A DNA stretch of 64,000 bases from a virus. The notes beneath the pieces were generated by a model. It did no database searches and had not been told where the DNA came from. It was given only the letters and a program-made list of their open reading frames with translations. A program made the translations under genes and the position numbers. The stretch is from IMG/VR virus record IMGVR_UViG_3300025141_000077, positions 1-64,000 of that record; one strand, given 5' to 3'. This document shows, piece after piece, positions 9,675 to 20,710 of this stretch. Every line of letters starts with the position of its first letter. The stretch's first letter is position 1.

Positions 9675-10037
9675 ATGTCTGAAGACGTATGGACAATCGA
9701 AGAGCTAGTCGCACTGACAGAAGAAGTGCAAAAAGGTGAAGTAGAATATAGAGATAAGAAATTTATATTCCAATATTGTGAACTAACAGAAAGTGAGGAG
9801 CCTAAGGTCTCAGTACTTGATGAAGATGCATCTGCTGAGGAAAAGAACACATTCTACACTAAAGTAGGAACCGAAAGGATATTAGCAATGGTTAAGAAAG
9901 CTAATGATAAAAATCCAAAGGGCGCTACTTTAACTGCGGAACTATGGTCTAATCTACCAGCTACTTTACGTTATACTATATCTACGGAAATATTGTCATT
10001 AAAGGATGAACTGGCAGAAAATTTTACCAGTGGATGA
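9675..10037 (+). CDS. Tail assembly chaperone 1
   Basis: 120 residues, acidic and helical (IEELVALTEEVQKGEVEYRDKKF). Its position between the tail-tube gene and the tape measure, and its overlap with a second small gene, match the G/GT-type tail assembly chaperones. Here the second frame has its own ATG within ATGA, so reinitiation rather than a ribosomal frameshift may be used. A GAGGAGTGAT ribosome site precedes it. Confidence 0.65.
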   Translation: MSEDVWTIEELVALTEEVQKGEVEYRDKKFIFQYCELTESEEPKVSVLDEDASAEEKNTFYTKVGTERILAMVKKANDKNPKGATLTAELWSNLPATLRYTISTEILSLKDELAENFTSG

Positions 10038-10333
10038 GAGACTCACCAGAACCGGTACTTCTCTACATCCCCCTGATGAAAGAACTAGGTCTGACGTGGA
10101 AAGAAATTAAAAATACGCCCCGTATTGAACTGGAAGGTTTACTTTGCGCTTTAGCAGAATACCAAATGTTACACAGTATGGATGGGTATGATGATGAAGA
10201 TATAAGCAATATGGCTAAGAATAAGCCCCGTGTCCGTTCCCAATATACTCAATACGTAAGTCAAAAACGAAAGTATTACAAGGGAATGCAATCTCAAAAA
10301 CCAAAGAGTTTTAAAGACGCTTTGAAATTATAG
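10034..10333 (+). CDS. Tail assembly chaperone 2
   Basis: 99 residues overlapping chaperone 1 by four bases and ending just before the tape measure. The sequence (GLTWKEIKNTPRIELEGLLCAL, then a basic tail of KRKYYKGMQSQKPKS) is typical of the second tail chaperone, which recruits tube subunits to the tape measure. Assignment is by synteny and composition. Confidence 0.6.
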   Translation: MRDSPEPVLLYIPLMKELGLTWKEIKNTPRIELEGLLCALAEYQMLHSMDGYDDEDISNMAKNKPRVRSQYTQYVSQKRKYYKGMQSQKPKSFKDALKL

Positions 10334-10340
10334 GACAAAT

Positions 10341-13088
10341 ATGGCTGGATATCTAGGCACGCTGTTTATGGCAAACGTGGGAATGCGTTTATTGCTTCCC
10401 CCTCAATCAGAGTTTACTAAAGCTGCCAGTAATTTTGGCGGAATGGTTAACAAAATAAGAGGATATCAACAAAAATATTTTAACCAAGCTGGAGCTCAGA
10501 ATCTTTCTAGTTTAAGAAGTACATTAAGTAAAAGTGCTTCATTAGCTGACCAATATGCTAAAAAACAAACCAGTGGTACTTTAAGACAACTTAATACTCA
10601 ATTAACTAAGATACACAGTCTTACACAATCAAAAACTAAAAGTATAATGGGTCGTATAACTGGCGCAAATACGGCTGCACAAAATTTTAGAGGAGCGTTT
10701 GGGAAACCTCTTCCAACTCAAATTTTTAAAGGAGCAGGAACAACCTTTGCAAAAAGATATGCTACGGATTTGAGACTGCTAGAGAATCATATGAAACAAG
10801 TTGAAGTACGCGGCGCTGCTATGACTCAAGCTATATCTAATGGAGCAGACCAATTGAGTCGAATGGGAGGAACTATGTTGGGTATTTTCCGTCAAGGATT
10901 AGCGACTAGTGTTACACTGTTAACCACTCTTGGTTATACTATTAAGGGATTATCCTCAGATTTTGCTCAATTTGAAGAAGAATTAATTAATGCTAACTCG
11001 ATATGGCAAGAACAAAACGATGTATTATATTCTATCTCAGACCAAGTTGTAAAATTTGGTGAAGATTATGGTGTAGCGTATGACAATGCAGCACGTGTTC
11101 TTTATCAATTTGCTTCCGCAGGTTTAGAAGCAGCTGAAGCTCAAGCTGTTTTAAAAGATGTTTTAATATTAACTATGGCTGTACAGGGAGATGCTAATAC
11201 TATTGGTAAATTAACTGTTCAGACAATTAAAGGTTTTGGACTTGAAATGTCCGATGCGGGTGTGGTAACAGATAAGTTTGCTCACGCTATTAACGCTTCT
11301 TTAATTGAGTATCAAGATTTGGCTGCTGCTATCAAGTTCGCTTTACCTTTCTATGCTGCTACTAATCAGAACTTAGACCAATTGTTAGGTTCTATTCAGA
11401 TATTGACTGACCGTGCTTTAGAAGCTGGTATTGCAGGTCGTGGTTTACGACAGGCACTTGCAGAATTTGCTGAAGGTGCTGAAGATGCAACCCGAAAATT
11501 TTCAGAGATGGGAGTAAAGGTGGTTGACGCAGAAGGTAATTTCCTTCAGATGACAGAGATTGCACGTAATTTTTCAAATGCAATAGGAACAGAGATAGCT
11601 AATGACACTGAATTATTAACATCTTTGATTGAGGACTTAAACATACGTGGTGCTACCGCGTTTATTCACTTGGTCCAGAACGTAGATGAGTTCGAACAGG
11701 CAGTGGCTGAATTAGCTAATTCACAGGGAGCAGCTAACGAAATGGCAATCATTCAGCAAGGTTCTTTGAGTATGCAAATTCAATTGTTACGTAATGCGGC
11801 CAAAGAAGTATTTTACCTTTCTGATGCACAATATACAGCTAACGGTTATATGAATGAGTTTGACTTTAGACTTAAATCTTTAGTGGAGAGTTTTACAGAA
11901 TTATTTATTATAGAATTACCTGATGGTTCAAAAGAGTTAACTGATTTTGCTTATAATATACGTGAATTAGTTATAGAATCATTAGAAGGATTTGAATCTG
12001 TAATGGAAGATTTAGTTAAAGGTATAATTAATATGAGTAACGAAGGGTATAATTTAGAAAAGATGGCTAGAACACTTTTTGTACCTATTGATATGCTTAC
12101 TTCCGGTTTTATAATGATGGACAATGTATTAGGACGTTTCGGTAGTGACGGTGGACTTATCTTAAAATTTGCTTTATTACAAAGAATGTTTGGTACTACT
12201 GCTGCTGTAGCTTTTACTCTTTCTGACGCTTTAACACAATTGTTTCAAAAATTAGAAACTATAGGAGATGTTGTTGGAGTATTATTATTATTAGCTAGTA
12301 TTATCCCTACTGGAGGAGGTAGTGCAATGGTACTTGGTGGAACTCGAGGTGCTGCTATGGCTGGTAGTAAAATAGCTACTAAAAAAGCTGGACAGAAATA
12401 CGTCGGTGGTCGTGTTGGTACTGAAGCTGCAGGACGTGGACTTCGTGGTTCTCGGGCACCCGGTTATAGAAATATTTATGATGACCCAGATTACCGGATG
12501 GGTATAGATAAAATTAACAGGAAATATCCACAAACCAAAGCTTGGGAACAAGGTCACAAACCAGCAATAACCTATGATGAATATCTAGAACAATCGCTAC
12601 AAAGTTATGGACGAGGTAAACCATTGGCGGACCCTACTAGGAGAGGCCCTTCCCAATTGATATATAATCAAAAATTAGGAAAATGGGCACCTCAAGCTGA
12701 GTTTACGATGTCACCGAGTAACTTACTACCTGCTATATATAGAGGGGAAGATATGTATGCAGCAACGTACGGTACAGAAAAGATGATAAGAACTAAAGCT
12801 GGGTTCGCGAGGCAACGGGCACTTTTAGATTTCCAACATTCATACGCACAACAACGCGGTGCTCGTAGGATGTTTTATGGAGGAATGGGAATGTACACAG
12901 GATATCAGACTGCTTGGGGTTTCCAAGGAGGAGGACAAAACTATGCACATAGTCCTATGATGGCACAATTAGATAGTAGTAGTAACCTTTCCGGAGTGGG
13001 AGGGCAAGATTTATATATCAACAACGCTAACATTTCTACTAGTAACTTCCAAGACTTGTTTTACAACAGTGACCAATTAGGAGGGTAA
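10341..13088 (+). CDS. Tail tape measure protein
   Basis: 915 residues. It sets tail length and is ejected ahead of DNA. Residues about 175-420 match the TP901-type core (FEEELINANSIWQEQ, YQFASAGLEAAEAQAVLKD, FALPFYAATNQNLDQLLGS). A long helical part follows, then a hydrophobic segment near 635-660 (VVGVLLLLASIIPTGGGSA) and a Gly/Arg-rich C terminus. Another hydrophobic stretch is near 185-205. At 915 residues the implied tail would be roughly 130 nm by the usual 1.5 angstroms per residue; this is an estimate. It follows the chaperone pair as expected. Confidence 0.85.
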   Translation: MAGYLGTLFMANVGMRLLLPPQSEFTKAASNFGGMVNKIRGYQQKYFNQAGAQNLSSLRSTLSKSASLADQYAKKQTSGTLRQLNTQLTKIHSLTQSKTKSIMGRITGANTAAQNFRGAFGKPLPTQIFKGAGTTFAKRYATDLRLLENHMKQVEVRGAAMTQAISNGADQLSRMGGTMLGIFRQGLATSVTLLTTLGYTIKGLSSDFAQFEEELINANSIWQEQNDVLYSISDQVVKFGEDYGVAYDNAARVLYQFASAGLEAAEAQAVLKDVLILTMAVQGDANTIGKLTVQTIKGFGLEMSDAGVVTDKFAHAINASLIEYQDLAAAIKFALPFYAATNQNLDQLLGSIQILTDRALEAGIAGRGLRQALAEFAEGAEDATRKFSEMGVKVVDAEGNFLQMTEIARNFSNAIGTEIANDTELLTSLIEDLNIRGATAFIHLVQNVDEFEQAVAELANSQGAANEMAIIQQGSLSMQIQLLRNAAKEVFYLSDAQYTANGYMNEFDFRLKSLVESFTELFIIELPDGSKELTDFAYNIRELVIESLEGFESVMEDLVKGIINMSNEGYNLEKMARTLFVPIDMLTSGFIMMDNVLGRFGSDGGLILKFALLQRMFGTTAAVAFTLSDALTQLFQKLETIGDVVGVLLLLASIIPTGGGSAMVLGGTRGAAMAGSKIATKKAGQKYVGGRVGTEAAGRGLRGSRAPGYRNIYDDPDYRMGIDKINRKYPQTKAWEQGHKPAITYDEYLEQSLQSYGRGKPLADPTRRGPSQLIYNQKLGKWAPQAEFTMSPSNLLPAIYRGEDMYAATYGTEKMIRTKAGFARQRALLDFQHSYAQQRGARRMFYGGMGMYTGYQTAWGFQGGGQNYAHSPMMAQLDSSSNLSGVGGQDLYINNANISTSNFQDLFYNSDQLGG

Positions 13089-13094
13089 TGAAAT

Positions 13095-16000
13095 ATGAAG
13101 ACGATAATAACTAAACCCAATACTTTCTATGTGAAGAAAGATGTAGTAGATGATGTTGGAATTATTCCTGCTTATGCTGATGCATATGTTGGGATGAGTG
13201 CTACTTATGATATTAAAAGTAACCCAGACACTTCTTTTTATTTAGCAGAAGCTAATACAGTTTCGGAAGATGATTTTGTATATGGTGAAGGAACTATTAA
13301 AGAAATATATCTCTCTGTATATACTAACGCCTTAACTCAAAGTAATCCTCAAACATCAAATTGGCTAGATGTTTTTTCTATTAAACCCAATATAGATATA
13401 ACAGAAGGGAATATGACCATTGCTAGTGGAAACTTTGGTGGTCAGACTTTATTTTATAATAGTCAAAATGGTGATAATACTTGGATGATGGAAGATTTTG
13501 ATGGTCGTAATAAAGCTTTTATGGATGTACCTTTACGAACTAAGAAAATTGTAGCTTTGTATCAAGGGGGATTAATGATTAACTATGGTACATTATTAGA
13601 TATAGCATATGAAACCAATAGGAGGGCCGATGAAGATGATGTCACTTGGTATGACCCACTCACGAATATTGGGGAAGAACTTGGTCAAATAGCTAATTGG
13701 AGTGCTTATTATCTCGGAGTTGCTCAACACGCCACACAGTCATACATATCTGAAGGATTATTTGGCCCTGAGTCTAGACTAAATACTGACTGGTCTTTGA
13801 CTAAAGCTGCTGATGGACAGTGGGTAGTAGGGCCTATAATGGGTACGGATTATTGGGCTGAAAGTACATCATATGCAAAAAGATTAAAAGATATTAAGAA
13901 GCCTGCTACTTGGTGGTTAGAAAAAGGAGCCTTCTGGGAACAAGGTGTATTTTTTGCAAATCCGGGAGGTAAGGGCGATTATAATGTATATGATGAAACT
14001 TTTGTAGCTAGAGCTACACAAGATAATACTATTTTTTCTGATACTTTTGAATCTGCTAATGTAAGAGATATAAAAGACCAATCATTAGAAGGACCCGGTG
14101 ATACTCCAACTTTTATTTCATATTCCTATATGAATTTAGTAAATGCAGAATCCCCTTCGGACGGTCTTTGTTTACGTATGAAATCTTTTTGGGAAAATTA
14201 TAGTGGTAGTCAAACAGGCGTTAATGCTTGGAATACTGCTGCTCCTTTTGGAAGGTACTTAAGAACAGATAATAATGATAACATACAAGCTTATCCTCAA
14301 GTAGTACACGCTTCTATTTATGGTATACCTCAACCTACCCCAATTGATATTACTACTTCAGGAACAGGTTTCCCTGCTTATGCTCCTGAGATTGAAATGG
14401 TTTTTAAGATAAATCGGATGGATGTAAGTACTTACATAGGAAGTGGTACAGGTGCTGGTGAAGGTGTAGGAGAAGCAGTAGGCCAACATCTAAGTATGGA
14501 TAGGAGTTTTAATATTATATTTAATGACGATGCACCAATATCTGCTGATGGAGGAAGTGCTGTAAATAGTTTATATGAAGCTTCAAAATATTGGACAGTT
14601 CCATTTATGAAAGGGACCACCGAATATAGTATGGCCCGAAATATGTCTCCTTGGATTAGTATAGTAAATAAAAGTGATGATGATAGTAATGCCACAGTTT
14701 ACACAAATGCGGCTATATATCAAGATTCACGACTAATTAATAAAGGTGGAAGTAATTTATATTACGGAGAAACTGTAGATAATGGTGGCATACTAAGTGA
14801 CGCATCTGCTTACAGGACCACAATACCTATCGGAGAATGGGTAACAATGCGTATCAAACTTAATATGTTTAATGCATCTAGTAATACAGGTATGAGTTAC
14901 TATCCTAATATAAGTGGTGGCTCGAGTTTAGTTTATTTCCCCGATTTGGCTGACGAAAATGGACAGATGAAATATGCTGTACTGGCTCACGGGCAACCTT
15001 GGGGTGAAAATGCTTGGGCTCCTACTGGACGAGGAGGAAGATATATTTTCGGATTGGACACTTACTATTGGTCTGGAAATGCAGCTCATTACCCTAATAT
15101 GACTTTATGGTCACAGAATATGAGGTCTATCAATGAAATACCAAGTGGGTATGATAAAACTGATATAAATAATGGTTATACTAAAGTTGATTCACCGATA
15201 AGTGATGATAAAGTAGTTGATATTTTAGTAGATAGTATATCTTTTAATAATTGGGGACCTATAACAACTAATGCGAGTATTTGTACCCCTAACGGTATGG
15301 GACAGTTGACCGCTATACCGGCGGGTAACTTTGTAACACCTGTCAAATATCCGGGTGGTCCTGCTCCAGCTGACCCTTATACGGGTGCTATTTCTGTATA
15401 TCCTGAAGGAAGTGGCTCTAATACTGTAGATAATTATTATGGAAAAGCTTCTTCTCCTACTGCTTCTTATATGTCATTTGGGTTTGCTTCTTCAGGTACT
15501 CTTGCTGATAATACTCCTCATCCATTTTTGTTAAATAATTTTAGTGTAGGAGTAGAAGAAACTGTTACACCTATTACAATGGTTTCTGGAGGATATTTCA
15601 CTAGTGGTAATTACTTAGGAACCTTTGGTCAAAATTACCAAAACAATTGGTTTAGTAATTTGACAGTAGGAGACAATACTAAAAATTTAAATATTACAGG
15701 AGATACAAATTCTATAGATGGTTTCGTTCAAAAAGGTACAATGACGATTAGTGGTGCATTTACTGGTTGGGTAAAGACAGGTAACCCAATAATAGCAGCT
15801 AAAATTATATCTTTATCAGATAGTAAAACTAGCATTATTGTTGACAAACCAGAACTGTTTGATATTCCTTTAAATACCCCCCTCTGCGTAGAGCTTAATA
15901 ATACTGATTATGCTCATAAAGCTGCGGGTACAGGGTCTATAGGATATTATGATGTGGGGCCTAATACAGAACCTCTTGTTCAAACTAGAACAAGACAAGG

Positions 16001-17759
16001 TAATACTATCTTTTTATCTCGACCAATTTATGAGGACGATGCCCAAAGTCCCGGTCTAGGAGTATGGAATTTTGATTTTAATCCAACAAGGAACTCGTCA
16101 GTTTCTACTGCATTAGACCTTTCAGGATTTTATAATCAATACTGGTGGGGTAATTACAATGCAACCAAAGCTACCATTAGTCCTTATCAATATTGGACTA
16201 ATATAGCTATGATAAATATGTCTTCTTCGGCAGGATGGGGCTCGTGGTTTGCTGATACAATAGCTAGTGGTAATAGAACTCTACAAACACGTGCTTATGA
16301 TGGTATTGTGGCTGTTTCTGGAGGTTCTACTGCTGGAACTACTTTTAATGAGATACTATTTAACGATGGGACTTATGCAAATAAATGGGATATAAGTTTT
16401 ACAGACCCCGCAAACACAATAGTAAATTTAAATACTGATTTTGGATATGGAGCGATTAATAGTACAAATAATCCAGATACTGTACCAGATAGTGATGGTG
16501 GACTGGGTAGAATGGGAAGAGACTACGTTGTATTAGGACAAAATTATTTTAATTTAAGTAGTTTTGTATACACTACTAAACCAGAGTTTAATACCCCATT
16601 TAATTTCCTTCTAAAACCTACATATATGAATATGTTTGATTCTTTGTATAATTGTAATGTTAATACGGGTGATGCTACTACTAATCCTCTTCAGGTTATT
16701 TATGGAATTAAAGACCCATTACCTGATATTGACGATTTCGAAGTTAGTCCTTCGGTTGATATTTTAAGGTATGATAATCCAGTTGATATCGGAAAGGCCA
16801 CTAAAGCTCAAGCAACCGATTTAAACTTCCAATGGAAAGAATCAGGAGATGATATTAATTATAGATTATTATTTGTGGATACAGAATTAATTGAAAATAA
16901 ATATCATAAAGCAATTTGTATAATACCTCTTAATGAAACTACAAGTACAAGCCCTCCTACACATTATAGGAGTGTAAGTAAGTATTTAACTAATACAGGG
17001 GTGACCTTTTCGGGTAGTAATAATACCCCAGACATTGAAGGAGCACAGGGATGGGCACTCAAACTAGATGGAACTGATTATATAGGCACTTCTGGTAGTT
17101 ACGCTGGAACTGCTTATAAAAATTTCTTAAGATTAATACCTAATAGTGGTGATAAGTTTACTCATATTTTTCATCTTAAACCTTCTGCGAGTGGTACTTT
17201 CTTTAGTGCTACTGGAAATACAAATTTAACAACTGGAACTCCTTTAGTTTGGCAATATGAGATATCTTCTTCTAAAGTTAAAATGAAGGTAGGTACTTCA
17301 GGAGCAACGCCTACATTAACCAGTACTACATCTTATAATTTAGACGGAATAGAACCTTTAGCTGTCGTTTTAACTTTTAATAATAATCTTCAAAATAATA
17401 ATTTTAAATTATATGTTAACGGTAAACTAGAAGATACTTTAGACTACACTGACACAATAAATTTACAAAGTGGTCCCGGAGGGTATTTCCAATCTATTAT
17501 AGGAGCTAATTCAGATGGTAGTCATAAATATACTGGTTTTATAGAAGAAATTAGTTTCCACGAGGTTGAGGCTTATATACCTCAGAACAATAATAAATAC
17601 ACGTTACCTACTGCACACTTAGCTGATATGAGTAGTAGTACAAGTAATAAATATCAAGCTCGGATGTTCTTATTCGATTATCATAATATAAGGGGAACAT
17701 CCCCTACTCAAGTATGTAGAAGCAACACTACATCTTGGAAATGGACGGGGGTACCTTAA
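13095..17759 (+). CDS. Giant baseplate/fibre protein with LamG-like C terminus
   Basis: 1554 residues, the largest gene in the window, directly after the tape measure. It is rich in Asn, Gly, Ser, Thr and aromatic residues and lacks Cys-rich or enzyme motifs. The last 250 residues look like a LamG/concanavalin-like fold: FTHIFHLKPSASG, then FKLYVNGKLEDTLDYTD and YTGFIEEISFHE. I infer a distal tail protein or fibre that touches the cell surface. It shares the LamG idea with the gene at base 13, but the sequences are not obvious copies. Its TAA shares an A with the next gene's ATG. Confidence 0.65.
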   Translation: MKTIITKPNTFYVKKDVVDDVGIIPAYADAYVGMSATYDIKSNPDTSFYLAEANTVSEDDFVYGEGTIKEIYLSVYTNALTQSNPQTSNWLDVFSIKPNIDITEGNMTIASGNFGGQTLFYNSQNGDNTWMMEDFDGRNKAFMDVPLRTKKIVALYQGGLMINYGTLLDIAYETNRRADEDDVTWYDPLTNIGEELGQIANWSAYYLGVAQHATQSYISEGLFGPESRLNTDWSLTKAADGQWVVGPIMGTDYWAESTSYAKRLKDIKKPATWWLEKGAFWEQGVFFANPGGKGDYNVYDETFVARATQDNTIFSDTFESANVRDIKDQSLEGPGDTPTFISYSYMNLVNAESPSDGLCLRMKSFWENYSGSQTGVNAWNTAAPFGRYLRTDNNDNIQAYPQVVHASIYGIPQPTPIDITTSGTGFPAYAPEIEMVFKINRMDVSTYIGSGTGAGEGVGEAVGQHLSMDRSFNIIFNDDAPISADGGSAVNSLYEASKYWTVPFMKGTTEYSMARNMSPWISIVNKSDDDSNATVYTNAAIYQDSRLINKGGSNLYYGETVDNGGILSDASAYRTTIPIGEWVTMRIKLNMFNASSNTGMSYYPNISGGSSLVYFPDLADENGQMKYAVLAHGQPWGENAWAPTGRGGRYIFGLDTYYWSGNAAHYPNMTLWSQNMRSINEIPSGYDKTDINNGYTKVDSPISDDKVVDILVDSISFNNWGPITTNASICTPNGMGQLTAIPAGNFVTPVKYPGGPAPADPYTGAISVYPEGSGSNTVDNYYGKASSPTASYMSFGFASSGTLADNTPHPFLLNNFSVGVEETVTPITMVSGGYFTSGNYLGTFGQNYQNNWFSNLTVGDNTKNLNITGDTNSIDGFVQKGTMTISGAFTGWVKTGNPIIAAKIISLSDSKTSIIVDKPELFDIPLNTPLCVELNNTDYAHKAAGTGSIGYYDVGPNTEPLVQTRTRQGNTIFLSRPIYEDDAQSPGLGVWNFDFNPTRNSSVSTALDLSGFYNQYWWGNYNATKATISPYQYWTNIAMINMSSSAGWGSWFADTIASGNRTLQTRAYDGIVAVSGGSTAGTTFNEILFNDGTYANKWDISFTDPANTIVNLNTDFGYGAINSTNNPDTVPDSDGGLGRMGRDYVVLGQNYFNLSSFVYTTKPEFNTPFNFLLKPTYMNMFDSLYNCNVNTGDATTNPLQVIYGIKDPLPDIDDFEVSPSVDILRYDNPVDIGKATKAQATDLNFQWKESGDDINYRLLFVDTELIENKYHKAICIIPLNETTSTSPPTHYRSVSKYLTNTGVTFSGSNNTPDIEGAQGWALKLDGTDYIGTSGSYAGTAYKNFLRLIPNSGDKFTHIFHLKPSASGTFFSATGNTNLTTGTPLVWQYEISSSKVKMKVGTSGATPTLTSTTSYNLDGIEPLAVVLTFNNNLQNNNFKLYVNGKLEDTLDYTDTINLQSGPGGYFQSIIGANSDGSHKYTGFIEEISFHEVEAYIPQNNNKYTLPTAHLADMSSSTSNKYQARMFLFDYHNIRGTSPTQVCRSNTTSWKWTGVP

Positions 17760-20710
17760 TGGGACTAAGCTGGTCGCCTAGTTCGGCAGATGTCTATACT
17801 GAAGTATCAGGAACAATTACTTTCAGTGACGATGACGTGAGTTGGGTGTATGTAGATTGGTCTGATGGTGAGGATAATTCTTTAGAAAAGGCAATTTACC
17901 AATGGCATAAGTTAGATACCGATTCATCTTCTATTACACTATCTCATACATATACTAAAGCTGGGACTTTTTATCCTATGTTTAGAACTGTTAATAGTCA
18001 AGGATTTTTATCTAAATATTACTATGATAATAATTCTAGTCCTGTCGATTTACCTAAACCACAAGAGCAAGTAACGGGAATTGCTCCTATAACTATATCA
18101 GATGGTAATCCTGTTGCAATAAATCGAATAGAAAATAAACAAGTATTGAGTGGTATTGATAATAATATATTTAACGAAGGGCCAAAGGATTTATATTTTA
18201 CTGTCCCTCCTATACTACCTACTGGAAATGCTTTAGTAGAACCTAGTACTGCGACGTTTATAGTGGATGTAGAAGCCATTGTTCAATATTCTACTAGCAC
18301 TCCTGCTGGTAGTGTAGCTAATCCTGAATCAATGGGTGGAGAGACTGTAATTGAGACTATTGCAGGGAATGTAGATTTAAACGCAAGTAAACCCGGAGCT
18401 TTGGCTGCTGTGCCTTTAACAGTTACTGAGGGGAAAATACTTGAAGTACTTAGTGTCAAATTACGAAATCCTAAATTAGTTAAGTCTAGCGTTTATACTA
18501 ATACTTTAATCAACGATTATAATAAAATTAAGATATTTTTAATTGCAAAAAGTAATGATGGTTTATGGTACCCAATTACTTATGTAAGTAATGGAGACCC
18601 TATCAAGTCTATTGATGATGTTAAAAGAACTGTTACGTTAGATTTTTCACAAAGTAGGGCAAGAGCTTCCAATAAATCTATTTCTTATTATAGATATTCT
18701 GATGGTAAGGCCTTTTGGGAACCTACTGTTCAATGGCAAGTAAGTAGTAGTACTAAATTTAATGATAATACTAAAACAACAGATACTTTAATTAAAGAAA
18801 ATTATACATATTATACACGTCCGGGTGGATTGTTAGGTAGTGGCGCTACGATTGGAACTCAACCAGTAATGGGAATTTATAGTGGTAATGCCTTTTCTTA
18901 TGGTAATGCAACTGACCTTGCTAATTCTAATAATAGATATATTAGAGACCAATTTGCTTTAAATGAATTTAATCAATTTTATGACCAGTATCATTTAACT
19001 CGACTAGAAGCTGTAAGTGATAGTACAAAATATAGCGGGTTAGATACATTTACTAATGTTTATAGAATAAGACCGACTTTAATTCCTACAGGGGCAGTTG
19101 GGCATTACATTACTGGCCCTTCCGCTTTACCTCCGTCTACCACAACAGAAACTTCTATTCATACTTCTGGTGCCTATCTAAATGGTAGTGGTAATTACGT
19201 TAGCACTCTTAATTGGAATGTGGGACCTTTCCAGAATTCTGATGCTACATCTCGAACTGCTTCTGAGTATTTCATTTTAACCAATGATACTAAATTTAAT
19301 AAAATATTTTTTAATGCTACTAATTTAGCTACTGATATGGAATCTAACTTACAATCTAATAGTGGCAGTTCGATTGGGGGAGTATATTATTTACGAGTTA
19401 CTAATGATAAATATGATGACAAGTTTACTCAAAAAGCAGAATGGGTACCTCTTAAGTTCGAAGATACGACTAAAGTAGAAAAAGAATATCGAGATACAGA
19501 TAGTAACACATATGTTACAAAGAGTAATACAATGAGTAAATCTGGGTTTATTCAATTTAATACACCTTCAGATTGGTCTTCTGTACCTTCAATTTCTGGA
19601 TTAGCTGGAGGATATTGGGATGTAACAGGAGGATTTACTCCCGGAGCTGGTTCATCATTAGGAACTTTGTATAGTAATGTTGTTAGTGGATATTACAGTG
19701 GGACTACTAATTTAACCGACCCTCCCTTTATTGCGTATGTTTTGAGTGGATGTACTGGACTTTCAGATTATACAGGTGACGACATTGGTAAATTTAAATA
19801 TGTTTTTCATATTACTGATACAGCAGCAACAGCAGATGAAGGAAAAGTATGGTGGATTGCATCAAGTAGTGCAGACTGTAGTACATTATATTTAGTTTCT
19901 GGAACTTCAAGTACTATTGCTAGTTCTGTAGATGCTGCAATTACCGGAAATGCAGTTAGAATAAATATTTATGACGTATTTGACGGTGCAAGTAAATTAT
20001 CAGATGATGGAGATGCTGCTGGATATCAGAATATTCCCGGCTCAACAGCTTTCCCTTACACTTTCCAAGTAGGAAATCAGGCTGCATTTGTGAGTGAATT
20101 AAAGGATAACTTTTCAGGGTATCCTTTGAAAGTAGTAATATCAGGCGCTGCTAATCATTTCATTTCAGGTAGTGGACAACCCGGTATGCAATTATGGAAT
20201 ATGTTACCCTTCAATAATGCAAATTCACAAGTAGTAGTTCAAAAAGACAATACTGCTTATGATTTAAGTTATTTAGAAATTACTAGTGATGTATCTGTCA
20301 CTTATGCAGGAACTTATTATCAGGCTATTACTAAAAATGGTAAGGTATTTATAACAAGAACGGGCACACCTATTCAGACTATTAATTTTGGAGGAACTGC
20401 ATTAGGTGATGAATCTCAATTTAAATTTAATGCAGAATTTACTTCTTATGGGACACTTAGGTTACTTAAAAGGATACAAGCTGAATCTATTAGAGTGATG
20501 TGGGATGAAGTACAAAAGGATGGTACATATGTAAGATTCTTTGGATATGTTACTACTATTAGTCAAACCCACAGTGTACAAGGACCTCGTGCTCCTTCAC
20601 CCTTTGCTTTTAATATGGTTGTAGAAGAGATATGTATTTTAGATTCTGGAGGGACTTTAATGAGTGATGTTATTCCTTTAGGAGGGATAAAGAGTGCAGC
20701 CAATTTCTAG
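17759..20710 (+). CDS. Baseplate protein with N-terminal PKD-like domain
   Basis: 983 residues. I place the start at the ATG in TAATG that overlaps the previous stop; an in-frame TTG 24 bases upstream is less convincing. Residues about 5-80 resemble a PKD/Ig-like domain (SGTITFSDDD, VYVDWSDG, LSHTYTKAGTFYPMF). The remainder is beta-rich and unrecognised. The C-terminal 100 residues (FGYVTTISQTHSV, PFAFNMVVEEICILD) read like a tail baseplate component. It overlaps the next gene by 17 bases. Confidence 0.6.
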   Translation: MGLSWSPSSADVYTEVSGTITFSDDDVSWVYVDWSDGEDNSLEKAIYQWHKLDTDSSSITLSHTYTKAGTFYPMFRTVNSQGFLSKYYYDNNSSPVDLPKPQEQVTGIAPITISDGNPVAINRIENKQVLSGIDNNIFNEGPKDLYFTVPPILPTGNALVEPSTATFIVDVEAIVQYSTSTPAGSVANPESMGGETVIETIAGNVDLNASKPGALAAVPLTVTEGKILEVLSVKLRNPKLVKSSVYTNTLINDYNKIKIFLIAKSNDGLWYPITYVSNGDPIKSIDDVKRTVTLDFSQSRARASNKSISYYRYSDGKAFWEPTVQWQVSSSTKFNDNTKTTDTLIKENYTYYTRPGGLLGSGATIGTQPVMGIYSGNAFSYGNATDLANSNNRYIRDQFALNEFNQFYDQYHLTRLEAVSDSTKYSGLDTFTNVYRIRPTLIPTGAVGHYITGPSALPPSTTTETSIHTSGAYLNGSGNYVSTLNWNVGPFQNSDATSRTASEYFILTNDTKFNKIFFNATNLATDMESNLQSNSGSSIGGVYYLRVTNDKYDDKFTQKAEWVPLKFEDTTKVEKEYRDTDSNTYVTKSNTMSKSGFIQFNTPSDWSSVPSISGLAGGYWDVTGGFTPGAGSSLGTLYSNVVSGYYSGTTNLTDPPFIAYVLSGCTGLSDYTGDDIGKFKYVFHITDTAATADEGKVWWIASSSADCSTLYLVSGTSSTIASSVDAAITGNAVRINIYDVFDGASKLSDDGDAAGYQNIPGSTAFPYTFQVGNQAAFVSELKDNFSGYPLKVVISGAANHFISGSGQPGMQLWNMLPFNNANSQVVVQKDNTAYDLSYLEITSDVSVTYAGTYYQAITKNGKVFITRTGTPIQTINFGGTALGDESQFKFNAEFTSYGTLRLLKRIQAESIRVMWDEVQKDGTYVRFFGYVTTISQTHSVQGPRAPSPFAFNMVVEEICILDSGGTLMSDVIPLGGIKSAANF